A stretch of DNA of 64,000 nt, taken from assembly GCA_022009935.1 (NCBI GenBank), contig CP091731.1:1116001-1180000 (forward strand). The letters run 5' to 3'. Source of the stretch: Candidatus Melainabacteria bacterium. Its GTDB lineage: Bacteria > Cyanobacteriota > Vampirovibrionia > Gastranaerophilales > Gastranaerophilaceae. Of the stretch, positions 31,750 to 42,229 are shown in pieces; the stretch's first letter is position 1; every line of letters starts with the position of its first letter. The position numbers and the translations under genes are program-made. Under the pieces are notes generated by a model that searched no databases, was not told the origin of the DNA, and saw only the letters and a program-made list of their open reading frames with translations.

Positions 31750-32251
31750 TTAATTTCGACCTTGTTTAACCAGATTAATATACAAAAAACAATTAGCAGT
31801 AACAGGGTCCATATTTATAAATTGTAGCCCGCAAACTTTAGTTTCATCATTATAACGTACCACTTTCCCATCAACATTTATGTCAAGACCTTCATATAAT
31901 ATCCTAAAATTAACAATTTCACCTATTTCTAATTTATCGTTTGTTAACACCCCTAAACCTTTTGTTGAAATATCTAAAAGTTTAATTATATGTTCTGATG
32001 ACGAATACCATTCAATAGAGTCAGTGATTTTAAACCTTAATGCTTCACGTCGGTTTTTTATTGTTATATTCTTTGAATCTTTTATTTCTGAGCCGTTTTT
32101 ATCTATTTTGTTGTTATATTTTTGTCATATAAAACTTGAGTTGGCAAATTTGGATGTGGTGAATGTTGATTTGCCATTGCTTGAATTTGTAAATTAAAAT
32201 AAATGCAAACTAATAACAAAGATAAGATTATACAAATTTTTTGTTGAACAT
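31750..32251 (-). CDS. PilZ-domain protein with apparent signal peptide
   Basis: About 166 residues. N-terminus MFNKKICIILSLLLVCIY with IQAMA, a normal-looking signal peptide; then a polar linker and a PilZ domain with c-di-GMP motif RREALR, LDISTKGLGV (D-x-S-x-x-G) and VCGLQFINM. The PilZ frame has no start codon of its own after a TGA, which supports joining across breaks near 32125 and 32228. AAAGGAAAA precedes ATG 32251. PilZ domains are normally cytoplasmic, so export would be odd. Next to the FlhA-C gene and in a flagellated genome, a motility role is plausible. Confidence 0.65.
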
Positions 32252-32378
32252 AAATTTTCCTTTCATTATCATTATAATTTACGACTTATTTTTGAAAAAC
32301 TTTAATAAATAATAAAAAAATTTACATTTTTTTTGCTATAATAATTTATATAATTATTTACCGGTATAAAAATAATCT

Positions 32379-35307
32379 ATGATATGTCCAAAATGTAAAA
32401 CTAATGTAGACGATAATAGTGAAAAATGTCCTAATTGTGACGTATTGCTTAAATATCCATGCCCAAAATGTGCGACTTTAAATCGTATTAATAATCGTTT
32501 TTGTCAAAACTGTAGGGCAGAACTTATTGTTTTTTGTCCAAAGTGCAATTGTGCAAACTTTTCAATACAAAAAACTTGCCGTAAATGCGGAACAAGATTG
32601 CCAAATAGCCTGCAAAAACCAAAATTAACCATAAAACAAAAAATTTATAACTATTTAAATGACGAAAATATTAAAGTTATAGGCATAAGTTCAAATGAAG
32701 GCGGTGGCAAAAGTTCACTTGTTGCAACCATTTATCAAAATCTGTTCAAAAATTTAACATCCTTTATGCTCATTTGGACTCATTCACTCAAATTGCCCCT
32801 TATGGACTTTTGGTTAAACTTATTTTAAATTATTTCAATTTCCCTTCTTTTATTAAAGACCTAAATGAGTTTAAGAAAAGACATGTTGAGTTCTTTAAAG
32901 ATGTCTTTTGCGATTTAAACCAAGATGAAATCGATAGTTTTATTAATATTTTGTACCCAAGCCAAATTTCAGAATTTGAAAATATTTTAACCAATAAAGA
33001 AAAAATAAATAAAATATTTAAAAAAATATTAACAACAATAACATCAAGCCAGCAAACACTTATTCTCGTTGACGATTTTGACTTGGTCGATGCCTCATCT
33101 TATGAACTGTTAAATGAATTTATTAATGAAAGTTATTTTGTCAACAATTTAAACAACAAAGTGATTGTAACTTATAAAAATCATAAAAATATTGAAGCCT
33201 TTTTATATTGCAAACATCTAAATGAAAACAATTATAAAAATTTGACTCTAAACACCGTCAACGAACTTGAAACATACAAAATTATTGACGTTTTATTAGG
33301 TGGCGGTAAAGATGTTATGCCTAATCATATAAAACACCGGATTTACGAACTATCCTTTGGCTCAAAAGCCTACATCGAAGAAGTTATTTTGTATTTAAAA
33401 GATATGAATATGTTTTCTTATCAAAATAACATTTGTAAACTAAACGATGATATTGATAATTTTGTTTTTCCGCAAAATATTATTGAATTATTAAAACTTC
33501 GTCTTAATAATTTAAACGAAGTTTCAAAAATATCACTTAAAACACTTTGCATTGCAGCATTATTTGGCAATTTTTTCAATATAAAAATACTATATGAATG
33601 CGTTAAAACAAATGACAAAAATTTTAACACAATAATTAATTTTCTAAAAAGCAAAGGTTTTATTAAACAAATTGATAGTATAAACTATATGTTTAAAAAT
33701 TCAACAATCTGGCAGATTATTTATGAATATATTAAACAAGATAAAAAATACAAGTTATATAATTCAATTATTTTTAAAGTTTTAAACAAATATATTTTAT
33801 CAAATACAACATTACGTCCGCTTATTGCCCAAAATATTTCGGATGAAACAGGATTTAAACATTGGGAATGGAATAAGCAACTAAGTGCATATTTAGGTGA
33901 TGTCAATTTGTATGTAATTTCACAAAAACAATGCTTGAGACATGTCAAGAATTTAAACTTTGAAGGCAAGGCAACTTATTTGAATGAAAGCGAAATACAA
34001 CTTGGCAAACTACTTTATGAAAAATCACCAAATGAAGCAATAAAATTGCTTTCAAAAAATATTGATATTGCAAAAAAACAAAATAATAAGTTAAAAGTTG
34101 TCGATTTGTGTTCTTACTTCGTTGAAGCTTGCAAATGTTCCCAAAATTATTTAGGACTTATTGAAACAATTGATTTGGTTTTAAGTTGTCTTGATGAAAA
34201 CACATATAACCTTGAAAAAGCAATAATAAAATCCAAACAATTAACTGCTTTATTTAATATTGGTAATTATAGCCAAATTGTAAATCTTGTTGAAAATGAA
34301 ATATTGCCCTATCTTGAAGAAGCACTTTTAAAAACGGATTAAACCCAAAAATCCCTAAAAGCATTATTTTTAACACTTGGCTTAATGCAAATTTGAAACT
34401 TATAGACTCACTTGCCATTTGTGGAAATAATAGATTTTTGGATAAGTATGACGATTTAAAAGAAACAATAAAGCTAAATAATATTAAAGATAACAATTTT
34501 GAAGCAAGATTAAAAGTTGCAGAAGCTTTTTTATCTTTCATTTTCAGGTGAAATTATAAATTCAGATAAAATATTGAATGAAATAGCCAAAACCGCCTAT
34601 GAAAAAAAACTAGACCCCAAAATATTGTCAATTGTCAATCTTGTTCTAATTATAAATCGAATATTGATTGATGATTTTGAATATATAAACAAAAATCTGC
34701 TTTCATATACTATGTTTGCCAATAATACAAATGACGATTTTTCAAAGAATATGTTAAAATCTATACTTGGTTTGACACAAAGCAAACAAAATAATGACAA
34801 AAAAGCTTATGATATTTTAACTCAACAATTAAAAGTTTTGTAAACGATAAAATAGCAATAGGGGCTTTGTTTTGTTGGTATTTAATAGCTCAATTGAGTT
34901 TAAAAAATAATGAATATGAAAAATCGCTTGAAATAGCCAAAAAAGCTTTAAATATCGCTAAAAATCCTAAAATAAACAACAATATTTTTGTTATTTTATA
35001 TAAAATACTTATTGCTAAAATTTATATCCAAACAGAAAATTACACAAATGCAAAAATGTATCTGGAAAAAGCATTAAAAATAGCGGCAATTGAAGATTTA
35101 AAATATCTTAATTTAAAAATAACACTTGCCTATGCTACAATTTACGAAAATATGTTAAAAGATGATGAAAATAATAAAAGCATCATTATTAAAAACATTT
35201 GCGATTTATACAAAAAAGCGTTAAAAATAGCTCAAAAATTAAATATAGATAATATTATACTTTCTATTGAAGAACGACTTGAAACTTATAATTCAGTTAA
35301 TATGTGA
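32379..35307 (+). CDS. Zinc-ribbon / STAND-type ATPase / TPR protein
   Basis: About 975 residues after joining four or five frames (breaks near 32780, 34342, 34540, 34845). Residues 1-70: three or four C-x2-C zinc ribbons (CPKCKTNVDDNSEKCPNC, CPKCATLNRINNRFCQNC). Then a P-loop ATPase: SSNEGGGKSSLVATIY (Walker A, with Ser at the first Gly position) and QTLILVDDFDLVDASS (Walker B), followed by a winged-helix-like part and a long TPR solenoid (YEKSLEIAKKALNIA, AKMYLEKALKIA). Same plan as the ATPase part of MalT/AfsR or cyclase-linked STAND proteins, but no DNA-binding or cyclase domain is visible. Divergent from the PilZ gene. Confidence 0.65.
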
Positions 35308-36081
35308 TTTGATAAAATTCAAAATATCATTTCTTAAGCCGGGATTTGAATACATAAGCGAAACTCCGTTTGAACCTTTCGGATAAAGTTTTATCAAGTA
35401 TTCGTTTTGAGCGTATTTGTTTACATCTTTTATTCCGTTCATTGACATTTTGTCATTCAAGCTTGAAACTGCCATTATGTCAGATTTTAAGGAAGTAAGT
35501 TTTATAGGTATATAAAGTCCTTTAAAATTAAGAGTAGGGGATAAAAGAATAAAGGCTTTAGGTTGTATTTTTAGTTCACAGGCAGTTAAAATAGCAGTAT
35601 TAGCACCAATATCTCCGCCAACAAAAACTATTCGATTTTCATCTATATACTTATTATATTTTGTATAAATAGTTTTATAATAATCAGCAACATCTTTTGG
35701 ATATTTTAAAAAAAGTGGATTTAGGGAAATATTGCCAAGTTCTTGTGAGGTCATTTATATTTTTAACACTCAATCCATGACCTCGCATATCAATTGTAAG
35801 AACGTTATATTTTGAACTTACAAGCAGATTTGTCAACGGTTTGAAATCATTTTGATTGCCCCCCAGTGAATGTAACAAAATGACCAAAGGTCGTTTGACG
35901 GGCGGTTTGGATTTATAGTAATAAAAGTACCGTGGATAATAAAATTATCCTTTGCATTAACTTCAATTTGTTGAGACAAGTTTCTGGGCTTGTATGGCTT
36001 TTTCGTTTGTGCAAAACAAGTGTTCGAACAAACAATTAAAGTTAAGATTATTGTAAATAAACAAGTTAAAAGTTTTTTCAT
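35293..36081 (-). CDS. Exported alpha/beta hydrolase with Asp at the nucleophile site
   Basis: About 263 residues. Signal peptide MKKLLTCLFTIILTLIVCSN ending CFA-Q. Alpha/beta hydrolase core: VILLHSLGGNQNDF (oxyanion loop), VLTIDMRGHGLS, and the elbow IVFVGGDIGANTAI, where the usual G-x-S-x-G Ser is Asp, as in epoxide hydrolases and haloalkane dehalogenases. Then FILLSPTLNF and LYPKGSNGVSLM. Breaks near 35870 and 35745. It starts three bases after the HD-GYP-like gene. Its 3' end overlaps the end of the plus-strand ATPase gene. Substrate unknown. Confidence 0.75.
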
Positions 36082-36084
36082 AAT

Positions 36085-37460
36085 TTATTGATTAGCTTTA
36101 ATTTTAAACAAAGTATCGACAATAATAGGATCCCATTTAGAAGATGCTTCACTTTTTATAATTTCTAAAGCTTCTTCATTTGACAATTTTTTCTCTATGG
36201 GGTCTATCAGAAGTCAAAGCACAATAAGCATCGGCAACTGCAATAATACGAGAGCCCAATGGGATGCTATTGCCCTTTAATCCATATTGTGAATCAACAC
36301 CATCATATCTTTCTCGGTTGTAGTGAATATAAGGTATAATTTCAGAAAGAAAATTGATGTTCATAAGCAAATTTACGCCAAAATTAGTATGGTCATTCAA
36401 TTTTTGCCATTCTTCTTTTGTCAGTTTGCCGGATTTTGAAAAAATAGTCTGTGGTAAGATAATCTTTCCTATGTTTTGAAGCAAGCCTGCATAATATATA
36501 AGGTCAGTTGTTTTCTCGTTTAGTTCAAGTTGTTTGCATATTTCTTTTGATAAAGCTGCAACATTTTGAGCGTGGTTGGTTTTTGTATTCACTTTTTTCG
36601 TTGACGGAATTAGCAAGTGCTTCAACAAAATTTTGTTGCGCAATTCCCAAATCACAAATCATTGAAGTCAACTCGGAACGCATATATTTTAAATCCATTT
36701 CGTTTGAATTCGGGTCTTTTATCATCAACCTTGTTTCATTTATAAGTTTTTGAAGATAAAGTGATGTTGCAAAAAGCGTTGACAAAACCGTTGCCAATTT
36801 TATGTAATGATTTGCTATAGCTTCATTGTTGTGAAGAATTATAATGCCTAAGTGCCCAAGATTATTGTGCATTGGAATTATGGCGGTATACTTTAAATCT
36901 TCTTCAGTGTATTCTTTATCAAATTCAAAGTCATAATCACCATATTTTGCCAAAACTGCTTCATTTTTTTTCGAATACTTCTTTGACAATTTGATTATTT
37001 TCAAGTTTTAAACCTAAGTCTTTTTTTGTTATATCGTCGGATAACTTTTCATTTGAGGTACCACAAAGTATAAGGTCGTTTTGTTTGTTGTCAAAGTTTG
37101 GTATAAGTTTATTTGTTAAAAGTATATGACAAACTTTGACATCAAGCATTTGAGTCAAACTTGAAGCTATTGAGTTATAAATCAGATAGTCATCTTTTGG
37201 TTTAAGCCTAAAATGTTAAGTGTATTATTAATTGAATAAATTGAAATAAGTTCATTTAATTGAGTTTTCAGATTTTCAACTGCAGCATTTTTATTGTGTT
37301 GTTTAGCCATTTTGCCAACAAGTTCATCTGATATTAAATGTTCAATCAAAAAATCGCCCATATTGAGTGCAAAAATTTCTTCCATTGGGTCAAGGTCAAT
37401 CAAGTTTGCACTGCGCGCAAAAAGTGAAGCACCATTTTCATTATTTTCTTTTTTATTCAT
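36085..37460 (-). CDS. GAF-like plus degenerate HD-GYP protein
   Basis: About 460 residues. ATG 37460 chosen over 37490 because GGTGGA lies six bases before it. N-terminal two thirds: helical start (MEEIFALNMGDFLIEHLI) and a GAF-like sensor (LKYTAIIPMHNNLGHLGIII). C-terminal: HD-GYP fold with NHAQNVAALSKEICKQL, but the metal-binding HD reads LLQNIGKI (QN for HD) and the GYP signature reads YDGVDSQYGLKG. Still intact: GKLTKEEW, RIIAVADAYCALTSDR. Phosphodiesterase activity is therefore unlikely; a c-di-GMP effector role is inferred. Frames break near 37195, 36975, 36580 and 36195. Confidence 0.75.
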
Positions 37461-37608
37461 AATTAATCCACCGGTTAAAAAACTTCTCATTTCTTATACT
37501 ACTATATTATCGGCTATTATTTTAAAAACTTTACAAATTTTATAAAATTTTATACTTTTTGTTTACAAATCTTTACTAAAAGTATAACTTTTTTAATAAA
37601 CTACATTG

Positions 37609-37636
37609 TTTACATTATGGAAATAATATAGATAAT
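37609..37636 (+). promoter_or_regulatory. Candidate sigma-70-type promoter
   Basis: TTTACA, 16 bases, GATAAT, about 50 bases before the gene at 37688. Confidence 0.4.
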
Positions 37637-37687
37637 GTTATATTATGTTTGTTATAAAGTTGGGGAAATAGGAATCAAAAATATTTT

Positions 37688-38043
37688 ATGTACAATGGTG
37701 TTAATAATAATGCTAATAGTAATTTGCTAAAATTAAAATTAAATTTAGCTTATGGAAGTAATAATATATCATCCAAAAACAAAATAAATAATGATGGTTC
37801 AAAAGTATCAAACGATGCAGACAGGAAAAATAGTGAAATAGTTGATGAAAGCAGCATTTCAAATGTTGCATATAATATTTTTGAAAAAGAAAACGATATA
37901 AAAAAATTCACAAGTCTTTTTTCTCAAATGAAAATACTTTAATTGAAAATGCAAAAGGCTTAAATTTTGATAGCTCAAATATTGATAGTGTTATTGATAA
38001 AATAATAAATAATGAAAAGTTTAATAATGATCTCTTTAGTTAA
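37688..38043 (+). CDS. Hypothetical Asn/Ser-rich protein
   Basis: About 118 residues. Begins MYNGVNNNANSNLLKLKLNL, very polar, with a helical end (SNIDSVIDKIINNEKFNND). One frame break near 37922. No signal peptide. It ends two bases before the TPR gene, so it is co-transcribed with it. Confidence 0.45.
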
Positions 38044-38045
38044 AA

Positions 38046-39223
38046 ATGGATGAAAATGTTATTGTTGAGGCTCAAGAAGAAGAGTCAAATATAGATAAAG
38101 CACTTAAAGCAGCTTGGAATAAGGATTATAATAGTGCAATAGATATTTTAAAAAACGAATTAACCACAACAAATGAAACGTCATATATACATTCGTTAAT
38201 TGCAAGTTATTATATAAAACTAAATGAGATAAATAAAGCGCGTGAGTCGTTGGATAAAGCATTAAAGAAATTGCCGGTCTATCAGGGGAGCATATTTTTT
38301 GCTTGGAAATTTAGAATTTAGGGATGAAAATTATGCTCATGCCGTAAACTATTATCTTGTTACTTTGCTCAATCAAATGGATTATCCCTATGCCAATTTA
38401 AATCTTGCGGTTGCATATTCAAAATTGGACTTAAACTATCAGGCATTTAAAGCGTATGAACGATATATAAAATATGATGAAGATGTTGAAGCAATTGAGT
38501 ATAAAGAAGTCAAAAGAAAAGCTAAGTCAAGGAGTTGAACTGTCAAAAAGGTATATTGAAGAAGGTCAAAAAGCTTTTGCATTAAATGATTTTAATCGTG
38601 CTTGTAAATTTTATGGAAAAGCTATAAAACATTACCCTACCAAAAATGTTTTATTAAATTTAGCCAATATGTTTTTTGCTGATAAAAACTATGAAAAAGC
38701 TTTATTTTATTATCAAAACGCTTATGTGTTAAGTGGAACAAATAAAAGTTTTATACACAAAATGGCCTTGTGTTATGATAAACTGGAAAAATATGACTAT
38801 GCGTATGCATATTATGATTTATTTATAAACTCCAATGATTCAAAGTTGGATTATTCAAACGTAATGAACCGTATGCTTATTTTTAAAACTAAGTTTGCAT
38901 CAGATGGTGACGAAGTTCAAAGTCATTTAACATTGGCAGAGGAATATGAACTCAATGCCAATTATGAACTTGCCCTTTGTGAATATGTGAACTATTATGT
39001 TTTAACAAAAAGAAACGATAAAGGGATTTCTCAAAAATAAAAAGATTTAAATCATTTTTTAAATGTTGAAAAATATTATATAAAAAATGCATTTAAATCT
39101 ATTGATATGTATTATGAAAAAAGGGAGTTTGACGAAGCAGAAAAACTATGTAATAAAATATGTAAAATATCAAAACGCACATCAAGCGATTATGTAAACG
39201 CTCAAAATTCAAATACAAAATAA
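38046..39223 (+). CDS. TPR-repeat protein
   Basis: About 390 residues of tetratricopeptide-like helix pairs: ALKAAWNKDYNSAIDILKNE, YIHSLIASYYIKLNEINKAR, LNLAVAYSKLDLNYQAFKAY, LLNLANMFFADKNYEKALFY and MALCYDKLEKYDYAYAYYDL. No signal peptide, so probably a cytoplasmic scaffold. Frames break near 38290 and 38510; an in-frame TAA at 39038 (in CAAAAATAAAAAG) precedes 60 more residues in the same frame (FDEAEKLCNKICKISKRT), which I include. A 115-bp repeat array begins just after the stop. Confidence 0.65.
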
Positions 39224-39239
39224 TTTTAGCAAAAGGCGG

Positions 39240-39545
39240 TCATTAAAACCGCGTAAGCCAAAGCGAAGCACTTGAGCAGCTGCGACTCAGCAGGTGCAAA
39301 AGTGCGAAGCCTATGAATGAGCGACGTAAGAGTTTTCGAAGAAAACTCCACAGGAGCAAAAAACCGCGTAAGCCAAAGCGAAGCACTTGAGCAGCTGCGA
39401 CTCAGCAGGTGCAAAAGTGCGAAGCCTATGAATGAGCGACGTAAGAGTTTTCGAAGAAAACTCCACAGGAGCAAAAACCGCGTAAGCCAAAGCGAAGCAC
39501 TTGAGCAGCTGCGACTCAGCAGGTGCAAAAGTGCGAAGCTTTTAG
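39240..39545 (+). repeat. 115-bp tandem repeat, 2.7 copies
   Basis: Units start near 39247, 39362 and 39476: ACCGCGTAAGCCAAAGCGAA, CAGCTGCGACTCAGCAGGTG, then GAGTTTTCGAAGAAAACTC (an inverted repeat) and CCACAGGAGC. The second half is shared with 19630-19680. GC-rich against its AT-rich surroundings. No coding signal. Confidence 0.85.
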
Positions 39546-39635
39546 ACGAGGAAGCGACCCAGCTTCCGAGTATAAAGAGAAGTTTACAATTCGTCTGACA
39601 AAAAGAACAGTTAAGATAAAAATAAAACTAAAAAA

Positions 39636-40130
39636 ATGAAACAAAAATTAAAGAAATTTTATTATAAATACATACTTAGAAAAAAATACATAAGAACAGG
39701 TTCTTGTTTAAAATGCGGTCAATGCTGTCAAAATATCTATATAAAACACAACAGAAAAGTTCTTAAAGATGAAAAAGAGTTTTATAATCTAAACCAAAAA
39801 GGAAAGTATTTAGATTTTGAAATTATAGATAAAGATGACACAGGTCTGGTTTTTAAATGTAAGCTTTTAGATGAAGTGACGAATTTGTGTAAAAATCATA
39901 AAGCTCGTGATTTTATTTGTCGTAGATATCCACAAGAGGAAATTTTCGCATTTGGAGCAAAATTGGCTAATGGCTGTGGCTATAAATTTGAACCGATAGA
40001 TAGTTTTGAAGATGTGTTAAAAAGTATCACATCAGCGCAAAAACATAATCTTAAGTTAATCTTATCCTTTCTTTTTCATTGTTTTCAAATCCATGTTGGA
40101 ATATTTTATGAAAAGAATTCCAATAGATGA
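39636..40130 (+). CDS. YkgJ-family CxxCxxCC metal-binding protein
   Basis: 164 residues, intact. N-terminal GSCLKCGQCCQNIYIKHNRK carries the C-x2-C-x2-C-C cluster; further cysteines in FKCKLL, NLCKNHKARDFICRRYP and ANGCGYKF complete the family pattern. The family is thought to bind Zn or Fe; role not established. Preceded by the 115-bp repeat array. Its 3' end overlaps a small minus-strand gene. Confidence 0.8.
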   Translation: MKQKLKKFYYKYILRKKYIRTGSCLKCGQCCQNIYIKHNRKVLKDEKEFYNLNQKGKYLDFEIIDKDDTGLVFKCKLLDEVTNLCKNHKARDFICRRYPQEEIFAFGAKLANGCGYKFEPIDSFEDVLKSITSAQKHNLKLILSFLFHCFQIHVGIFYEKNSNR

Positions 40131-40172
40131 ACCTATGGCTCCGATAATAATGGCTAAAATTGCATCAAACAT
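40062..40172 (-). CDS. Small single-helix membrane protein
   Basis: 36 residues, too short for most predictions: MFDAILAIIIGAIGSSIGIL then FIKYSNMD and a Lys-rich end. GAGGAG sits upstream of ATG 40172, and it starts three bases after the next gene's stop, so it looks translated as a pair with that gene. Overlaps the YkgJ-like gene on the other strand. Confidence 0.45.
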   Translation of the reverse strand: MFDAILAIIIGAIGSSIGILFIKYSNMDLKTMKKKG

Positions 40173-40175
40173 TAT

Positions 40176-40415
40176 TCATTTCTCCTCTTTATCGTATGAA
40201 TAAACCAAGTTATCCAATTCACGTAAAATACTGCTCAAATTGGTAATAAATAAACAACTATAAAACACACCAATAAAAATTAAACTATATTTAAGCAAAG
40301 AATTTGGAATAAATAAAAGGCCTAAAGTTCCCCCCACAACGACTACTGCAACATTTGTCACAAGCTGTCTTAAAGCAATCAAATTATTTATTTTTACTTC
40401 TGTTCTTTTATCCAT
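40176..40415 (-). CDS. Small two-helix membrane protein
   Basis: 79 residues, intact. Basic N-terminus MDKRTEVKINNLIALRQLV, hydrophobic segments NVAVVVVGGTLGLLFI and YSLIFIGVFYSCLFITNL, and a cytoplasmic acidic/basic tail. Followed by the 36-residue membrane ORF. Function unknown. Confidence 0.5.
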   Translation of the reverse strand: MDKRTEVKINNLIALRQLVTNVAVVVVGGTLGLLFIPNSLLKYSLIFIGVFYSCLFITNLSSILRELDNLVYSYDKEEK

Positions 40416-40722
40416 AATTTGATTATAGCGGTTTAATGTTATTAAAGCAATATTTGTTTGTCAATTATTTTTGAAGAAATAATTTATACCTTTTAAAAAA
40501 CTTTATAAAAATAACCCCAAAAAACTACTCGACGAAATCTATAACTATATGAAAACAATAAATAACCTTTCATTTGATTTAGAAAGTGATATAAATGAAG
40601 CTAATAAACCTCAAGAATAATATAAACTATAACAAATTCATCCATTGGGTGGATGTTTAAAATCATACAAATGTTGTATTTTTTATAATATAAATTAAAG
40701 TGAGGGAAGCAGGTAAAAAGTT
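40416..40722. other. Intergenic, possible coding remnant
   Basis: 40491-40620 has an open plus-strand frame (FKKLYKNNPKKLLDEIYNYM, FDLESDINEANKPQE) without a usable start, perhaps a small gene or remnant. 40637-40655 holds the small hairpin CATCCATTGGGTGGATG, which resembles the ATCCACGTTGGTGGATG core of the repeat family. TATAAT at 40684 could be a -10 box for the next gene. Confidence 0.35.
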
Positions 40723-41405
40723 TTGAGTATAAATGGCTTGGATACAATATTAAATAGAGTGCAATATATAGAACGCCAATTTGACATGTTGTCGAGTGCT
40801 TTTAATAATATATCAGGCGAAAACAATGCTTTTAATGTACCAAATGTGCGAGAAGTTGAGGATAAACAGGATTTTCAACAAATATTAAATGCAAAAGAGC
40901 TAATCCAAGAAGCACAAGACGATAATATACAAAGCGACGAAAGTTATATAAACCTTAACAGATATCAAGGTGTAACAAACAATAGTCGTTTAGACAATAT
41001 AACCGATAGAGTTAAAATCAATAAACTCATTGATGAATATTCGCAAAAATATGGTCTTGATAGTGATTTTGTAAAAGCAGTAGTTAAGCAAGAATCAGGA
41101 TTTAACGAAAAGGCAACGTCAAAATGTGGTGCAATGGGTTTGATGCAGCTTATGCCTGGAACAGCAAAGGCACTAAATGTAAATGACCCCTATAATGCAC
41201 GCGATAATATTGAAGGTGGTGTTAAATATCTAAAAGGTTTGATGGATAGGTTTGGTGGAGATATGAAATTGGCACTTGCAGCATACAATGCAGGTCAAAT
41301 GCTGTTAAAAAATATAACGGAATACCGCCATATAATGAAACACAAAACTATGTAAAAAACATAATGTCAATGTATCAAAGAATTCAATCGGGAGGTGAAT
41401 TATGA
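40723..41405 (+). CDS. SLT-type lytic transglycosylase, flagella-associated
   Basis: About 227 residues, starting at TTG. Residues ~105-220 form a lysozyme-like domain with catalytic Glu in VKQESGFNEKATS, GAMGLMQLMPGTAKAL, IEGGVKYLKGLMDRFGGD and LALAAYNAG. No signal peptide, so it may be exported by the flagellar system and cut peptidoglycan for the rod, the job of the C-terminal domain of some FlgJ proteins (the FlgJ here lacks it). One missing base near 41299. Overlaps flgF by ATGA. Confidence 0.85.
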
Positions 41406-42219
41406 TATCAAAAAGGCATGGAAATAGCCTCAAAGGGTATGAATGCATTAATTGACTTTAACGACACCATTGCAAATAACATAGCAAACGTAAACACGTC
41501 AGGGGTTTAAGCGTGCAGGGTTGACATTTAAAAATATATATGACAGCGCTGTTGAAAAAGTTAATTTGACAGAAAATCCAAAATACGCTGAACATAAACA
41601 TTTGGGGTATATTTCAATGGGGTCAAAGGTAAACACGCTTACAAACGAGTTTTCACAAGGTGCTTTGAATAGAACAGGCAATCCGCTTGATATAGCTATT
41701 GAAGGCGACGGCTTTTTTAAAACTATGAGTCCTGACGGCAAAATTACATATACTCGTAATGGTTCTTTTAATATCAACAATAAAGACATGCTTGTTGATG
41801 AGGAAGGTAATTATGTTTTGGATGTTTTGAATAAGCCTATAAAAATAGACTTGAAACAAGGCAATTTGCGCACGCGCGGTGATATTATCGTTGGTGAAGA
41901 CGGGCAAATTGAATTGAATATGGATAATACAAGATTACAACTTCAAAAGCTTGCGATTGTGGATTTTCAAAATAAAGAAGATTTAAAATCCGTTGGTCAT
42001 TCACGTTATGTGCCAAGTGATATTGGTGTAAATCCCGAGTTAAAATCGGAAAAATTCACAATTCAACAAGGGGCAATTGAAGCTTCCAACAGTAATATTA
42101 TTCGTGAAATGGTTAATATGATAAATGTTTCACGAAATTATGAAAGTTTATCCAAATTTATGAAAACAGAATCTGACAATTTAAGCCGTGTTATAAACTT
42201 GGCAAGGGTTAATTTGTAA
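41402..42219 (+). CDS. flgF: Flagellar basal-body rod protein FlgF-like
   Basis: Rod protein, about 272 residues. N-terminal ASKGMNALIDFNDTIANNIA then NVNTSGFKR, middle PLDIAIEGDGFFKTMSPDGK and YTRNGSFNIN, C-terminal GAIEASNSNIIREMVNMINV then SRNYESLSKFM. FlgG is separately encoded downstream, so this is the proximal-rod FlgF by position. Frames break near 41415 and 41510. Translationally coupled to the transglycosylase. Confidence 0.88.
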
Positions 42220-42229
42220 GACTGTGAAT

